64,000 bases of DNA from Bufo bufo (GCF_905171765.1 NC_053392.1:499020556-499084555); one strand, 5' to 3'. Numbered from the stretch's first letter, positions 8,911 to 20,138 are shown. Program-made: numbers and translations. The notes: a model not told the origin generated them from the letters alone.

Positions 8911-10452
8911 AAGGTAAAAGAATGGGTTTGGAGCAAGATCTGGCCTCGGACAGAAGAACGAGCCCTCCTGACCCCGGAGGGTCAGAAGTTGTTAAGGCAG
9001 TGGGACAAGCTGACAATTACTCAGGGCCTCCTGTGCCGGATCATATACTTACAGTCAGAGCTGCATTACCGGCAACAGATTGTCATTCCCATGTCGTTGG
9101 GACGGGAGGCCGCCAGAGAAGCTCATGAAAAGGGAGCTCATTTCGGGAGCGACAAAACGTTCAAGTGGCTCCAACGGCTGGTGTACTGTCCAGATCTGGC
9201 CGACATGGTGGCTGTGGCATGTCTTAAGTGTCGATCCTGTGGGTTGAGTAAGAGTACTGAACAGTGGGCTCCTGTGCAGACCATCCGCACCTCAGCGCCC
9301 CTAGAACTTCTGATGATCGATTATGTACAGATCGTATATTCTACCTCGGAACACTCGTACTGTCTAGTTATGACGGATCACTTTACCAAGTATGCAGTGG
9401 CTGTGCCCACCAGAAACCAAACCGCAGAGTCGGCCGTCGAAGCTGTCTGTAAACACTTTATGCAGGTGTTCGGGTGTCCACGGAGGATACATTCTGACCA
9501 GGGAACATGCTTTCAGGGTACTCTAATGAATGAACTGTACCAACTGTATGGGATTGAACGCTCCCGAACCACTCCATATCACCCACAAGGAAATGGGGCG
9601 TGCAAACGCTTCAATCGCACCTTGCTTCAGATGCTGCGGACTCTGGAAGACAGTCAAAAAGCCCAGTGGCCCGTATACCTACCTGAGTTGATGTGGGCCT
9701 ATAACAACAGAGTACACAGTACCACCGGATACTCTCCACATATGCTCATGTTTGGACGAGCCGGACGGGAGATTGAAGATCTCCACATGCCTAACCCGAT
9801 GGAGCCCCCACCGAGAAGTACCACCGCATGGGTGCAGGAGCACTGCCGCCGGCTGAGAGCAGTACACAAGGTTGTGGGGGAGCGCCTGGGACAGGTGGAA
9901 CACCCTAACCCAAGACCAATGCAGAAAGATGGGTATGTCCCTGGTGATCGGGTGATCGTCAAAGCAAAACGGCCGTCAGGGAAGTTGGATGGACGGTGGG
10001 AGGCAGTTCCATACATGGTGAAGAGAAGGGTAGACCCCGCTATTCCGGTCTATGAGGTAGAGCCACTAGGGACAGGGGGACCCTCACGGAACTTACACCG
10101 TAATATGTTGAGACGTTGCAATTTTGATGAGCCGGTGTGCGTAGAGGGGGTGCCTCCTCATGCTCAGGGTATGGAGGAAAGTCCCTCAGACGAGGAAGAG
10201 GAGGAATGGTGGGCCGTCCCTGCTCAAGTGTCCACAGAGGTTCCGGCCGTGGCAGGTTTGCCACCTAGATGAAATGCTGAGCAATCAACAGCTCCTCTCT
10301 TGTCAAATATGCCTGATGTCCCCAGTATTTCTGAAACCCCCAATGTGAGAAGGTCAGCGAGGCCCAATGCTGGTGTGCCTCCACAGCGCTATGCTCAGCA
10401 TGAGTTTGTATGGGGAGGGTTGCCGAGGGTGACAACTTCTAGTGGGGTGGCA
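8911..10452 (+). pseudogene. Gypsy integrase, catalytic Glu replaced by Lys
   Basis: Integrase inserts the DNA copy into a chromosome. An HHCC zinc domain is visible (AHEKGAHFG ... CLKCRSC). The catalytic core then has the first Asp in LMIDYVQ and the second in IHSDQG. The third position reads GNGACKRFNRT, where the family has Glu before RFNRT; here the codon AAA (about 9607) gives Lys, a likely G-to-A change. The C-terminal part has a basic GDRVIVKAK segment and ends with RRSARPNAGVPPQRY. An in-frame TGA at 10270-10272 interrupts the tail, and the same frame continues almost to the 3' LTR. The domain order is typical of Ty3/Gypsy. Confidence 0.9.
10440..10452 (+). promoter_or_regulatory. Candidate polypurine tract
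   Basis: The purine-rich AGTGGGGTGG lies immediately before the 3' LTR, where Gypsy elements prime plus-strand synthesis. Confidence 0.5.
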
Positions 10453-11351
10453 TGTGAGATTGTGAAACAGCTATTTCTGCATAATGTCTTTACTTAAACT
10501 GTCATTTGGCATTCCGGGCACTAGAGGCCACTGTTTTGCAGCTACAGCAGCACACTCTGAGATTTAAATATGCAAAACAGATGGTGACTCATACTGATGA
10601 CTCTTGCTGCTGCCTGTGAGTGAACCAGGAAGTGTGTTGATCTGGCATGGTGGAAGGATTGCGCTGTGAGGGACTGAATCCGATTCCATCCTGGCTTGCA
10701 GATGTCCGGTAGTTAATGGACACTCAGAAGAAGGAGAGTAGCTGTAATATCCTTTCTGTATCCAGCTCTTTTGAAAGAGAGGTTGTCCCAGGAAGACCAG
10801 TCCAGTGTGTGGACAGAAGGCCTCACTATCAAGCAAGGCCGCACGGTTGCTGAGAAGTTAGTGGCCATCTCTGGTAGGCTGCATCCTCGGGCCCAGAACG
10901 GACACAGGTCAGTACACCTGGCTACTGATTTCAATATATTGTGTGGCACCTGAAGTTACAGAGACTAGCCTAGGCCCAGCATTAGTTAGTCAGTTAGGAT
11001 TTATATCATTTTTGCTAGGCTGTACTGTACTGGATTGCAGCGCAGTTATTGACTTGCAGGCTCTGCTGCGTTTGCCACCGGCTAGGGGTGTCCTCTGTAG
11101 CAGCACAGCACGACTTGCAGGCTCTGCTGTGTCCGCCATCGGCTAGGCCTGTCCATTGGGCAGGGACATTTACTGTCGGTCCGGGATATAGCGTTTCTAT
11201 GCATGTTTGTATTGCTTTGGTGATGCTTATGTTATTACTTGTCGTTTAAGTAAAGTTTTCTGTTCTTGCATATTAAGCTGGTGTCAGTGTCGCTTTCCTT
11301 GTCTGTGACTTCGCTGTATTCTGGGGAGCCCACCCCGGTACACAGCTTACA
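10453..11351 (+). repeat. 3' LTR of the Gypsy element
   Basis: Full-length partner of the 5' LTR, same start and end motifs, followed by the GGTT duplication. Confidence 0.95.
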
Positions 11352-12305
11352 GGTTCTCGCACTCTCCAAACATCAGGCGGTGTAATATAGCCTGTAGTGT
11401 GGATGGGTTGAGTTACCAACTCTATAGGTAAGCGTTTTAGAGGTCAGACTTCTACTGATCAAATATCAATTTTATCTCACTCTACCTAGATCAGACCTAT
11501 CTTTGGCTTGAAGACATATAAGTCATATTTCAATAGGAACCATCCCCTACTGCTTTGTCTAGAATTAGATACTAGGCAATTTATAAAAGACACCCATTTA
11601 TATACCTCTGTAAAGCCAACAGTACATATGAAATTGCTGATCACTTCAAACTTGTTTGGCCAAAAATCTGTGTGACTAACTGACTACCCCATAAACATGC
11701 ATGCTAATTTGGATCAAATAGGCATGTTTATGTTAAGGCTGGATCCAGATGTGTTGGATAATTTCATCCACACATCCATCTATTACACTAATGGCTAATT
11801 GATTACAATAGTTCTGTTTAATGTCTAATTTGCTGTGACACTCCACATGATGATCTTCTTGTCCAGAAAAATTTGGAAATATAAATTTGAGAAAAATTAT
11901 GTTATAATGCTGGTGCAGTGATGAAGCCTCTAAGCCATAATCCAACTGATGCAAGATAACAGGGGCATAGAGTCTAAGGGATTATGGGGGTCACTGATAA
12001 ACTGATATATGGCACTTGTTGGCGTATATCTGTAGCAGATTGCGGCGCAAAGATTATTTGTGCTGCAATCTGCGACTTTTTCCGGCTCACGCCAGGTCAA
12101 AAAAAGAGGCCATGGCATGGGCGGAGAAGGGGGGTGCGGATAGGCAAGTCTCATTTATCATTTTTTACACGTTTTAGGCATAGAAAATGGTAAATCTATG
12201 GCAAAGGAGCTGCCATAGTTTTAGACAGGAGGTGGATAAGCCGAAGTTACGTAGATGCCGATGCCTCTATATAAATTCGGGGCACCCACTGCCAGCTAAA
12301 GGGAT
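11352..12305. other. No recognisable gene
   Basis: AT-rich sequence with short frames only. 11980-12240 has a GC-richer patch (GCAGATTGCGGCGCAAAG and its partial inverse) that may be a decayed hairpin element, but terminal repeats are not clear. Confidence 0.5.
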
Positions 12306-12339
12306 ATTAAGACCAACATCTAAAACAGTGGAGTCAACC

Positions 12340-12725
12340 ATAGTAGTATTGGATTGACAACAGCAATGTAGCAGTACCAAGTGCAGAAGTCCAGTAACAG
12401 GCATAAGTCACCAAGACGAGTTCAGCAGAAGTACCAGGGGCATAGAAAAAAAAAAAAAAAAAGCCAAGTCCAAAACAAGCCAAGTTCAGAATCGTGGAAC
12501 CACAGGGGGCAACAGGGCATAGAGCATGACAAAAGTTTTGAGTAAGCTGAGGTCAGAGTTGTGGAACCATAGATGGTAGCAGAGAAATAGAGAAAAACAA
12601 GGTACAAAACAATCTGAAATCAGAGCCGTGGAATTATAGGTGTCAGCAGGACAAAGAGAATAACAAAGTCTTGAGCAAGCTGGGATCAAAACAGTGGAAC
12701 CACAGCTTTCAGTAATCCAAGAAAC
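12340..12725 (+). repeat. Degenerate tandem repeat, period about 85
   Basis: Four to five diverged copies of a unit of the form AAGTTTTGAGTAAGCTGAG...GTGGAACCA(T/C)AG...AGCAGAGAAATAGAG, with an A-run at 12446-12462. Unit boundaries are blurred. No coding potential is seen. Confidence 0.65.
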
Positions 12726-13023
12726 AAAGCGATAAACAGGTGAGAGATAAGTCCATGGGGCCAGTGGAGTAGGGTGGGTTGCCAGCATCCAGGGCAAGCC
12801 AAATATTGGCCCCCCACAGCCTGTGGATACGCCCCTTTTTACAGATAATGTAGTAGAATATCACTTGCAGTCCTATGTAACTCCACAGATAACACAGTGA
12901 TAACTGTGAGTGAGTGAGTATAGATAATGTAGTAGATGGGTGGAAGGCCTCAGAATTCAGAACACACACAGTGTGAACTGAGGTCTGGGGCCAGGCTGGT
13001 CCAGTGTAGCCCAAATTCTCAAT

Positions 13024-13270
13024 CTAACCCCCCCCCACCCAAACCTTCAGTGAAACATATATTTGGATGGACATTACATACATCACTAGGAAATATACAG
13101 TAGAATACAGCATCACATACCTCTTACATCCAGTGACATCTCCTGTGATGTAGACTCTTTCCTCAAGGTCTTCATTCAGAGACAAGACCACCATGATACC
13201 TTCTTTTAGGAGCATCTGATCTCTGCAGAGTTTCACAGAAAGATTTTTTAGATTCCTCACTTTACTATCA
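13024..13270 (-). other. Exon-like open frame of unknown origin
   Basis: The minus strand encodes about 60 plausible residues (VKLCRDQMLLKEGIMVVLSL, then DLEERVYITGDVTG) before a sequence resembling a splice donor (AAGAG/GTATGTGATG at about 13112). The composition looks more protein-like than the surrounding frames, but I do not recognise the family. No polypyrimidine tract or acceptor is clear on the other side, and no partner exon is visible. It may be a relic exon, a pseudogene piece or chance. Confidence 0.25.
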
Positions 13271-13371
13271 TCCTCACACTGTCATCCTGAGGCTACCCCC
13301 AATATAGCAGTCCCCCATAATAACATGCTCCCAAACTGTCCTCAATGGTAATACAGTAGCTTTCCCTACAG

Positions 13372-13556
13372 CAGGGTTCCTCACCTCCGGTCCTCGGGGC
13401 CCACCTGCCGATCATAAATTCAGGATTTCCTTAGTATTGAGCAGGTGATATAATTAGTGTCACTGCATCAGGACTGACCACAGTTATTCATTCTGTGGGA
13501 TATTCTCAAATCATGACTGGCAGGTGGGCCTTGAGGACTGAAGTTGAGGAACACTG
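13372..13556. mobile_element. Small non-autonomous hAT element
   Basis: 185 bases with imperfect terminal inverted repeats: CAGGGTTCCTCACCTCCGGT at the left and the inverse of GAAGTTGAGGAACACTG at the right. It is flanked by a perfect 8-bp duplication CCCTACAG (13364-13371 and 13557-13564). The 8-bp duplication and the CAG start are hAT hallmarks. Confidence 0.9.
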
Positions 13557-13564
13557 CCCTACAG

Positions 13565-13996
13565 TACCTCCAATAGCAACCCAATTCATTTGTACTCAAT
13601 AATAATGCCCCCATAGGGCCTCTAGTGGAAATAAGGCCTCCAATAGTATCCCAAGCACTAACAAGGCCCCTCTATAATGTACCCCTATAAAATCCTTCTG
13701 TAGTAATAAAGTCCCCTATAGTATCTGCAGTTGTTATAAAGCCTCCTATAGTGGTCTAAGTATTTATAAAGACCCGCCGCAGTGCCCCATGTAGTTATAA
13801 TGACCCACTGTAGTGTACCCTGTATTATAATGCCCGCTGTAGTGCCACTACTGAAAAAACACCCCTTCCCCGTAGTGCCCATATGTATAATGCCCTCTAT
13901 ATGGAGACTATATATATATTATCCAGCCCCCTTTGTATTATTAGTATATATAATGGCCCCTCTGTATTATTTATATAATGGTCCCTCTATATTATT
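13565..13996 (+). repeat. AT-rich minisatellite, left part
   Basis: Degenerate units of about 30-38 bases, variants of TATAATGGCCCCTCTGTATT. The same repeat resumes at 36787 after the E1 element, so the two blocks were once contiguous. Confidence 0.75.
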
Positions 13997-14639
13997 ATTA
14001 TTATTAGAGATGAGCCGATTCACCGAATATTTTTGGAAAAATTTGGTTCGATTCGAATTTATTTGCGGCAAATTACGTTAAAAAACAGCTATTTCCTGCC
14101 TGCAGAGAGCCTTTATAGGGAGTCTTCTTTGGTAGTGAAATAATACTGTGAGTCAGTATGACATGCAGGTGACAGGCGTCGCTCTTAGAATCACTGCACA
14201 CTTCAGTTATTTGGGCAGTCACGGGGCCAAAACTAACCAAATAATTTAGCTCTTCCTCTGATCTGTCAGAACAATAACCCACAAAAAACGGATCCTGTCT
14301 GTTGAGCATCCGCCTCAACTCGGTCAGCATTTGGTCAGTAAGCCATCAGTATTGCTAATGTAAAAAAAAAAAAGGAGTGGATCCAAAACAGAGATGACAC
14401 GTGAACAGAATATTGGCAAGTCTTCTGTGTTTTGTACCCACTCCTGATTTTCGCTACTAAATCCTAAGCCAATTCTGATGAGACCATAAAGGCCTTACAG
14501 CTGCTACATAAAGAGGATCCGTTGTGCGTCTCATTTTACCTTCCTTCTGACAGATCAGGAGAAGGGTTAAATAAATGATGATGTCAGCCAAGCCAAAAAG
14601 GCTAAATAGTGGCCTAGTCATGAAGTGGGAAGGGTAGGA

Positions 14640-15875
14640 ACAGCATGAGAAGTCCACAGAGTGGCCCTATGACATAGTGGTGAGGTGGAAGCAGCATCAG
14701 GAGGCCACAGAGTGGCACAATGACAGAGTGTGGAGGTAGTGGCAGCATCAGGATACCACAGAAAGGCAAGGTGACATAGTGTGGAGGTGGCAGCAGCATG
14801 AGGAAACCACAGAGTGTCCCAATGACAGAATGTGGAGGTGGCGGCAGCATCAGGAGGCCACAGAGTGGCACAATTACAGAGTGTGGAGGTGGTGGCAGCA
14901 TCAGGAGGCCACAGAGTGGCACAATGACAGAGTGTGGAGGTAGTGGCAGCATCAGGATGCCACAGAAAGGCAAGGTGACATAGTGTGGAGGTGGCAGCAG
15001 CATGAGGAGACCACAGAGTGTCCCAATGACAGAGTGTGGAGGTGGCGGCAGCATCAGGAGGCCACAGAGTGGCACAATGACAGAGTGTGGAGGTGGCGGC
15101 AGCATCAGGAGGCCACAGAGTAGCAAGGTGACATAGAGTGGAGGTAGGAGCAGCATCAGGAGATCACAGAGTGTCAAGGTGACATAGTGTGGAGGTGACG
15201 GCAGCATCAGGAGGCCACAGAGTGGCACAATAACAGAGTGTGGAGGTGGGGGCAGCATCAGGAGGCCATAGAGTGGCAAAGTGACATAGAGTAGAGGTAG
15301 CAGCAGCATGAGGAGACCACAGAGTGGCAAGGTGACATAGTGTGAAGGTGGCGGCAGCATCAGGAGGCCACAGAGTGGCACAATGACAGAGTGTGGAGGT
15401 GGCGGCAGCATCAGAAGGCCACAGAGTGTATTGATGACATAGTGTGAAGGTGGCGGCAGGATCAGGAAGCCACAGAGTGGCACAATGACAGAGTGTGGAG
15501 GTGGCAGCAGCATCAGGAGGCCACAGAGTGGCACAGTGACAGAGTATGGAGGTGGCGACAGCATCAGGAGGCCACAGAGTGGCAAGGTGACATAGTGTGG
15601 AGATGGCGGCAGCATCAGGAGGCCACAGAGTGGCACAGTGACAGAGTGTGGAGGTGGCGGCAGCATCAGGAGGACACAGAGTGGCAAGGTGACATAGTGT
15701 GGAGATGGCGGCAGCATCAGGAGGCCACAGAGTGGCACAGTGACAGAGTGTGGAGGTGGCGGCAGCATCAGGAGGACACAGAGTGGCAAAGTGACATAGA
15801 GTGGAGGTAGGAACAGAATCAGGATAACACAAAGTGGCCAAGTGACATAGTATGGAGGTGGGTGGCAATACCAGT
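14640..15875. repeat. 51-bp minisatellite in the left arm of E1
   Basis: About 24 copies of a 51-bp unit (GGAGGCCACAGAGTGGCACA ... GGCGGCAGCATCA) with alternating variants (GGCACAATGACAGAG versus GGCAAGGTGACATAG). Because 51 is a multiple of three and the unit lacks stops in several frames, long repetitive frames arise on both strands. They are not genes. Confidence 0.95.
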
Positions 15876-16024
15876 ACCCGCTGAAGATGGTGGGTGAAAT
15901 AAGGAGCACTTGGCATCAGATGTGTGGCATCAGGCAGGTGGAAGCATCAGAATAATTGCTGAGGCAGGTAGCCAGAAGAAACCATTCTCTTTTGTCAAAG
16001 TGTTGGTGTGGCACAATGGATGAT
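15876..16024. other. Spacer between the 51-bp array and E1 transposase stop
   Basis: Sequence downstream of the transposase stop on the minus strand; nothing else is seen in it. Confidence 0.5.
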
Positions 16025-17245
16025 CTAGTCTAATGCATCAGGAATTGGTGGGTGGAAATCCTGGCTGATCCACACCTGATTCATCTTAACAAAGGTCAGT
16101 CTCTTCACATTTTGGGTGGACAGGCGAGTTCTCGGGGTAGCTATGGCCCCCGCCGCATTAAACACCCGCTCTGATGCCACACTACTGGCCGGGCAGGACA
16201 GTTTTTCCAGGGCAAACTCAGCCAGTTGCGGTCACAAATCCAGTTTGGCTGCCCAGTAGTCCGGCGGATCTTCAATGACGGCTGGCAGGGTGCACTCCAA
16301 GTATGCCACCACCTGCTGGTTCAGGTTCAGCTCTGCATTTAGCTGCTGGTGAGTAGTTTCTTCACTATGCGGATGAAGAAAGCTGACTCTAGACTCAGGC
16401 TACTGCTGATGGAGCTGGAACTGCTCCTGCCACCCCACCACTCCCCAGCAGCCATGGCAGTGGAATGTGAGCGCAGAGGGCCCCCCCCACTGCCAGACCT
16501 GCGAGAGGATGAACGATGGCGCAGATAGGCAGCAGCCAACTGACTACATAGGATGTCTCTATAGTAGTTCAGATTGTCTTCCCTCTTAGCGGGTGAAAAA
16601 AGGCCCCTATGTTGGATCAGTAGAGAGTGTCCAACAAGGTGGAGAGCCAGAAGTCATCCCTCTGTTGAATGTTCACAATTCGGCTGTCACTACCCAAGCA
16701 AGTGAGCATGCAGCAGGCCATTTGCGCAAGTGACTCGGAGGGACTCCCTGCCTCCATCTCCACTGCATACTGCCATAGTGTGTCTGGGTACTCTGCCTCC
16801 TCTTCCTCATCGCCCTGTATCTCCTCTGGCTGTTCCTGCTCCTCCTCTCCTGTCACATGTGCTGAAAAACCACCCATTTTTCTACACATTGCTTGTGCTC
16901 CAATGTCCTCCTCCTCCTCCAGTTCAGCCCCCACAGGGCTCATGTGGCCGTGAGATCTAGGCACCACGTCTCCAGTCCCCTGACCAGCCATATTTACCAG
17001 CATCTGTTCCAGGACATGAAGCAGTGGAATGATGTTGTTCATCCCGTAGTCCTGGCGACTGACAAATAACGTGGCCTCTTCAAAGGGCCTGAGCAAACGG
17101 CAGGTGTCACGCATGAGCTGCCACTGGTCGACATCGAAGTCACACAGGGGAGTACTCCTGTCTGCTTGAATCATCAGGAAATCGTTGATTGCCTTTTCTC
17201 TGTTCGTACAGTTGGTCCAACATATAGAGAATGGAATTCCAACGG
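16025..17245 (-). pseudogene. E1 hAT transposase, C-terminal part
   Basis: This is the C-terminal half of a hAT transposase. Coming from the E3 insertion, it starts with RWNSILYMLDQL, the end of the conserved TRWNS block. Next comes a helical region (MRDTCRLLRPFEEATLFVSRQ) and an acidic stretch rich in Glu. The final segment has SCPASSVASERVF and RLSTQNVKRLTFVKMNQVW, the hAT dimerisation domain. A TGA sits just upstream of that domain (LDL, stop, PQLAEFALEKL), and a frameshift lies near 16540-16620. The stop is TAG at 16025-16027. It cannot encode a working enzyme. Confidence 0.85.
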
Positions 17246-17494
17246 GTGGAAACTAGTGATGAGCGGGAGGTGCCATATTCGATTTTGTGATATATAGCGA
17301 ATATTCAATTGAATATTCGTCTTATATTCGTCGAAATCGAATATTCGTCATTATGCTATTTATCGCGAATAATATGCGATTTAATTAATCGCATATTTCG
17401 ATTTTTGTGTATTTTACGAATATTCGCTATATTGCTATATATTCTTGTTTTAGAATATGATGAATATTCTAAAAACAAAGTTATAGCAATATAG

Positions 17495-17705
17495 CGAATA
17501 TTCGTAAAATACACATATAGACTGCAATTTCACTAATGTAGTGCTATAATCTTTTTTTTTTGTCTAATTTTGTTTGTATCTTTCTGAATCAGAAAGAGAC
17601 AAAAAAAATTAGACAAAAAAAAAAGATTATAGCACTACATTAGTGAAATTTCAGTCTATATGTGTAATTTACGAATATTCGCTATGTTGCTGAATATTCT
17701 TGTCT
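17495..17705. repeat. Hairpin with poly(T)/poly(A) core inside E3
   Basis: ATATAGCGAATATTCGTAAA ... GTAGTGCTATAATC is followed, after a T-run and an A-run, by its inverse GATTATAGCACTAC ... TTACGAATATTCGCTAT. It sits outside the main palindrome arms. Confidence 0.8.
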
Positions 17706-17749
17706 TACAATATGATAAATATTCTAAAAAACAAATATATAGCACTATA

Positions 17750-19025
17750 TCACATATATTTGTTTTTTAGAATATTCATTTTTTCCCCCCCAATTAGTCC
17801 AATTATTACCCTTCGGCATACTCCTCCCCGACAAGCGTCACCTGTCACCATGAGAACGCCTGGTGGTTAGAAGATACCATCGGATCTGAGTTTTCACGAT
17901 CTAACTCAGATCCGATGGTATATTCTAACCACCAGGCATTCCCATGGTGATGGGGACGCTTGAAGTTAGAATATACCACCAGGGCGCTGTGATCCGCGCA
18001 ATTAACCTCTCAGGTGCGGGTTAATTGCGCGGATCACAGCGCCCTGTGCACCCTCCCCCCCACCTCCCCAGTATTAAAATAATTGGTGGCCAGTGCGCCC
18101 TAACCCCCCCTCCCCAGTATTAAAATAATTGGTGGCCAGTGCGCCCTAACCTCCCCTCCCCCCAGTATAAAAAACATTGGGGCAGTGGCCACAGGGTCCC
18201 CCTCCCCCTCTGGCAGTGGCAACAGGGTCCCCCTTCCCCCCCGTCATTGGTGGCAGCAGGCAGTTCCAGCGTAATGGCCGGGCTTCGATCGGTTACCATG
18301 GTAGCCAGGACGCTACTGAAGTCCTGGCTGCCATGGTTAGTTAATCACTCAGCAGCATTTACTTACCTGCGGTGCTCTTCTCCTGCTGAGAACTAACAGT
18401 TCTATGAGGCACATTGCTGAAGGCATATGCGGCGCATAGACCTGTGAGTTCTCAGAAGGAGGAGAGCCCTGCAGGTAAGTAAATGCTGCTGAGTGAAACT
18501 GCCTGCTGCCATCAATGACGGGGGGGGGGGGGGAGGGGGACCCTGTGGCCACTGCCACCAATGATTTTAATACTGGGGGGGGAGGGGGGGTTAGGGCGCA
18601 CTGGCCACCAATTATTTTAATACTGGGGAGGGGGGGCACACTGGCCACCAATTATTTTAATACTGGGGAGGGGGGGTTAGGGCGCACTGGCCACCAATTA
18701 TTTTAATACTGGGGAGGTGGGGGGGCGCACAGGGCGCTGTGATCAGCGCAATTAACCCGCACCTGAGGGGTTAATTGTGCGGCTCACAGCGCCCTGGCGG
18801 TATATTCTAAGTTCAAGCATCCCCATCACCATGGGAACGCCTGGTGGTTAGAATATACCATCGGATCTGAGTTAGATCGTGAAAACTCAGATCCGATGGT
18901 ATATTCTAACCACCAGGCGTTCCCATGGTGACAGGGACGCTTGTCTGGTAGGAGTATGCCGAAGGGCAATAACTGTACTAATTGGGGAAAAAAATATATA
19001 TTCTATAAAACGAATATATGTGATA
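17750..19025. repeat. Large palindrome inside E3 with hairpins nested in each arm
   Basis: Left arm (17750 to about 18390) and right arm (about 18410 to 19025) are inverted copies: TTACCCTTCGGCATACTCCT pairs with the inverse near 18950-18970. Each arm holds smaller hairpins, e.g. CATCGGATCTGAGTT/AACTCAGATCCGATG (17880-17920 and 18860-18900) and CGCAATTAACC/GGTTAATTGCG (about 17998-18028). Near the centre lie direct copies of a roughly 40-bp unit TTTTAATACTGGGGAGG...GCGCACTGGCCACCAAT. Confidence 0.85.
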
Positions 19026-19341
19026 TATATAGTGCTATATATTCGTTTTTTAGAATATTCGTCAATGACGAATATTCTAAAAAATGAATATATTCGATAT
19101 AGTGCTATATATTAGTTTTTTAGAATATTCGTCATTTTTTACCATCTAAACTCTTGATTCCTCCCTGCCTCTTGCTTGTGGGCCAATGAGTCATTGGCCC
19201 ACAAGCATTTTGAGCAGGAAGGAATCATGTGTTCAGATAGAGAAAATGACGAATATTCGATATAACGAATATATAGCACTATATTCGTAATATTCGCGAA
19301 TTATCGAAGTTGCGATATTCGCGCTCAACACTAGTGGAAAC

Positions 19342-20138
19342 GTTGCATATCAGCCTACGTTTGGTGATGTCGTTCTGCCACTGCAGCTCAAGGAGGGTGT
19401 GCTTTACAGTGTACGAGTGGTTGAAGTGCATGCAAAGTTTCCTGGCCATTTTTAAGATGTCTTGCAGATTGGTGGAAGACTTCAGGAACCGATTGACAAC
19501 CAGATTGAACATGTGTGCCATGGCTCAGCCCTCCTTGACGCAGCGCCGACATAATGTTCTTCCCGTTGTTGGTCACTATGGTTCCGATTTTGAGTTGTCG
19601 CAGAGAAAGATAGGATTCGATTTCTTGCTGAAGGACATGGAGCAGTTCCTCCCCTGTGTGACTCCGTTCGCCCAGGGAAACGAGGTGCAGAACAGCGAGA
19701 CACCGCCGAGCCCTGCACATGTGGTATGCTGGAGGGGCACTGTGAATTGTATCTGCAGTGGAGGCTGAGGACACGGTGGAGGATGAAGAGTCAAAGGCGG
19801 ACATTTTTGCTGGACCAACGGCGTGGCAACGTGGAGGCAGAAGCGGCGTGACCTGGCCAAGTTGCTGCTGTGGCTGTGCAGGAACCACATTCACCCAGTG
19901 GACCGTAAAGGACATGTACTGTCCCTGACCGTAGTTACAGCTCCACACGTCGGCGCTGCCGTGCACTTTGGCAGGCACCAACAGGCTAAAGGACTGGCCC
20001 ACCTTCTGTTCTACATATTTGTGCAGGGCTGATACTGCCTTTTTGGCAAAGAAATTACGGCTGGGACTGTCCATCTCAGCTCAGCACAAGCCATCAGTTC
20101 TCTGAAAGGTGCAGAGTCCACCACTTGGAAAAGGAGGG
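19342..20138 (-). pseudogene. E1 hAT transposase, middle part
   Basis: This is the central part of the E1 transposase, between the E2 and E3 insertions. It reads APFRELMACAEMDSPSRNFF, then ADVWSCNYGQGQYMSFTVHW, which has the first catalytic Asp of the hAT DDE core. After a serine-rich insert comes LGERSHTGEELLHVLQQEIE, then IGTIVTNNGKNIMSAL. At the second catalytic position the family has Asp (DNGKN), but here an AAC codon gives Asn. After that a frameshift occurs near 19510 before the frame reaches TKRRLICNVST at the E3 boundary. The D-to-N change alone should kill catalysis. Confidence 0.85.

Larger units (their letters stand above)
6777..11351 (+). mobile_element. Gypsy (Ty3) LTR retrotransposon lacking gag and protease
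   Basis: Two direct LTRs of 899 bases (6777-7675 and 10453-11351) begin TGTGAGATTG and end CTTACA. Both are flanked by GGTT (6773-6776 and 11352-11355), a 4-bp target duplication. By eye they differ at about 22 positions with no indel, near 2.4%, so the insertion is fairly young. The internal part is only 2.8 kb: reverse transcriptase, RNase H and integrase, the Ty3/Gypsy order. Gag, protease and the first part of the reverse transcriptase are missing. Confidence 0.95.
17254..19333. mobile_element. E3: hAT-type foldback element
   Basis: 2080 bases flanked by GTGGAAAC on both sides (17246-17253 and 19334-19341). Ends are TAGTGATGAGCG and the inverse CGCTCAACACTA. The outer parts are AT-rich with many CGAATATTCG motifs. 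No transposase frame is present, so it is non-autonomous. It landed inside the TRWNS codons of the E1 transposase, and removing it with one duplication restores that motif. Confidence 0.9.

Noticed and set aside
14614..15916. Long proline/leucine-rich minus-strand reading frames (431 and 250 codons)
   Set aside because: They are produced by a 51-bp tandem unit without stops; composition is only the repeated unit and both strands are open.
16669..16960. Ser/Pro-rich plus-strand frames
   Set aside because: Antisense of the Glu-rich part of the E1 transposase.
18139..18706. Pro/Gly-rich frames in E3
   Set aside because: Low-complexity translation of C- and G-runs in the palindrome arms.
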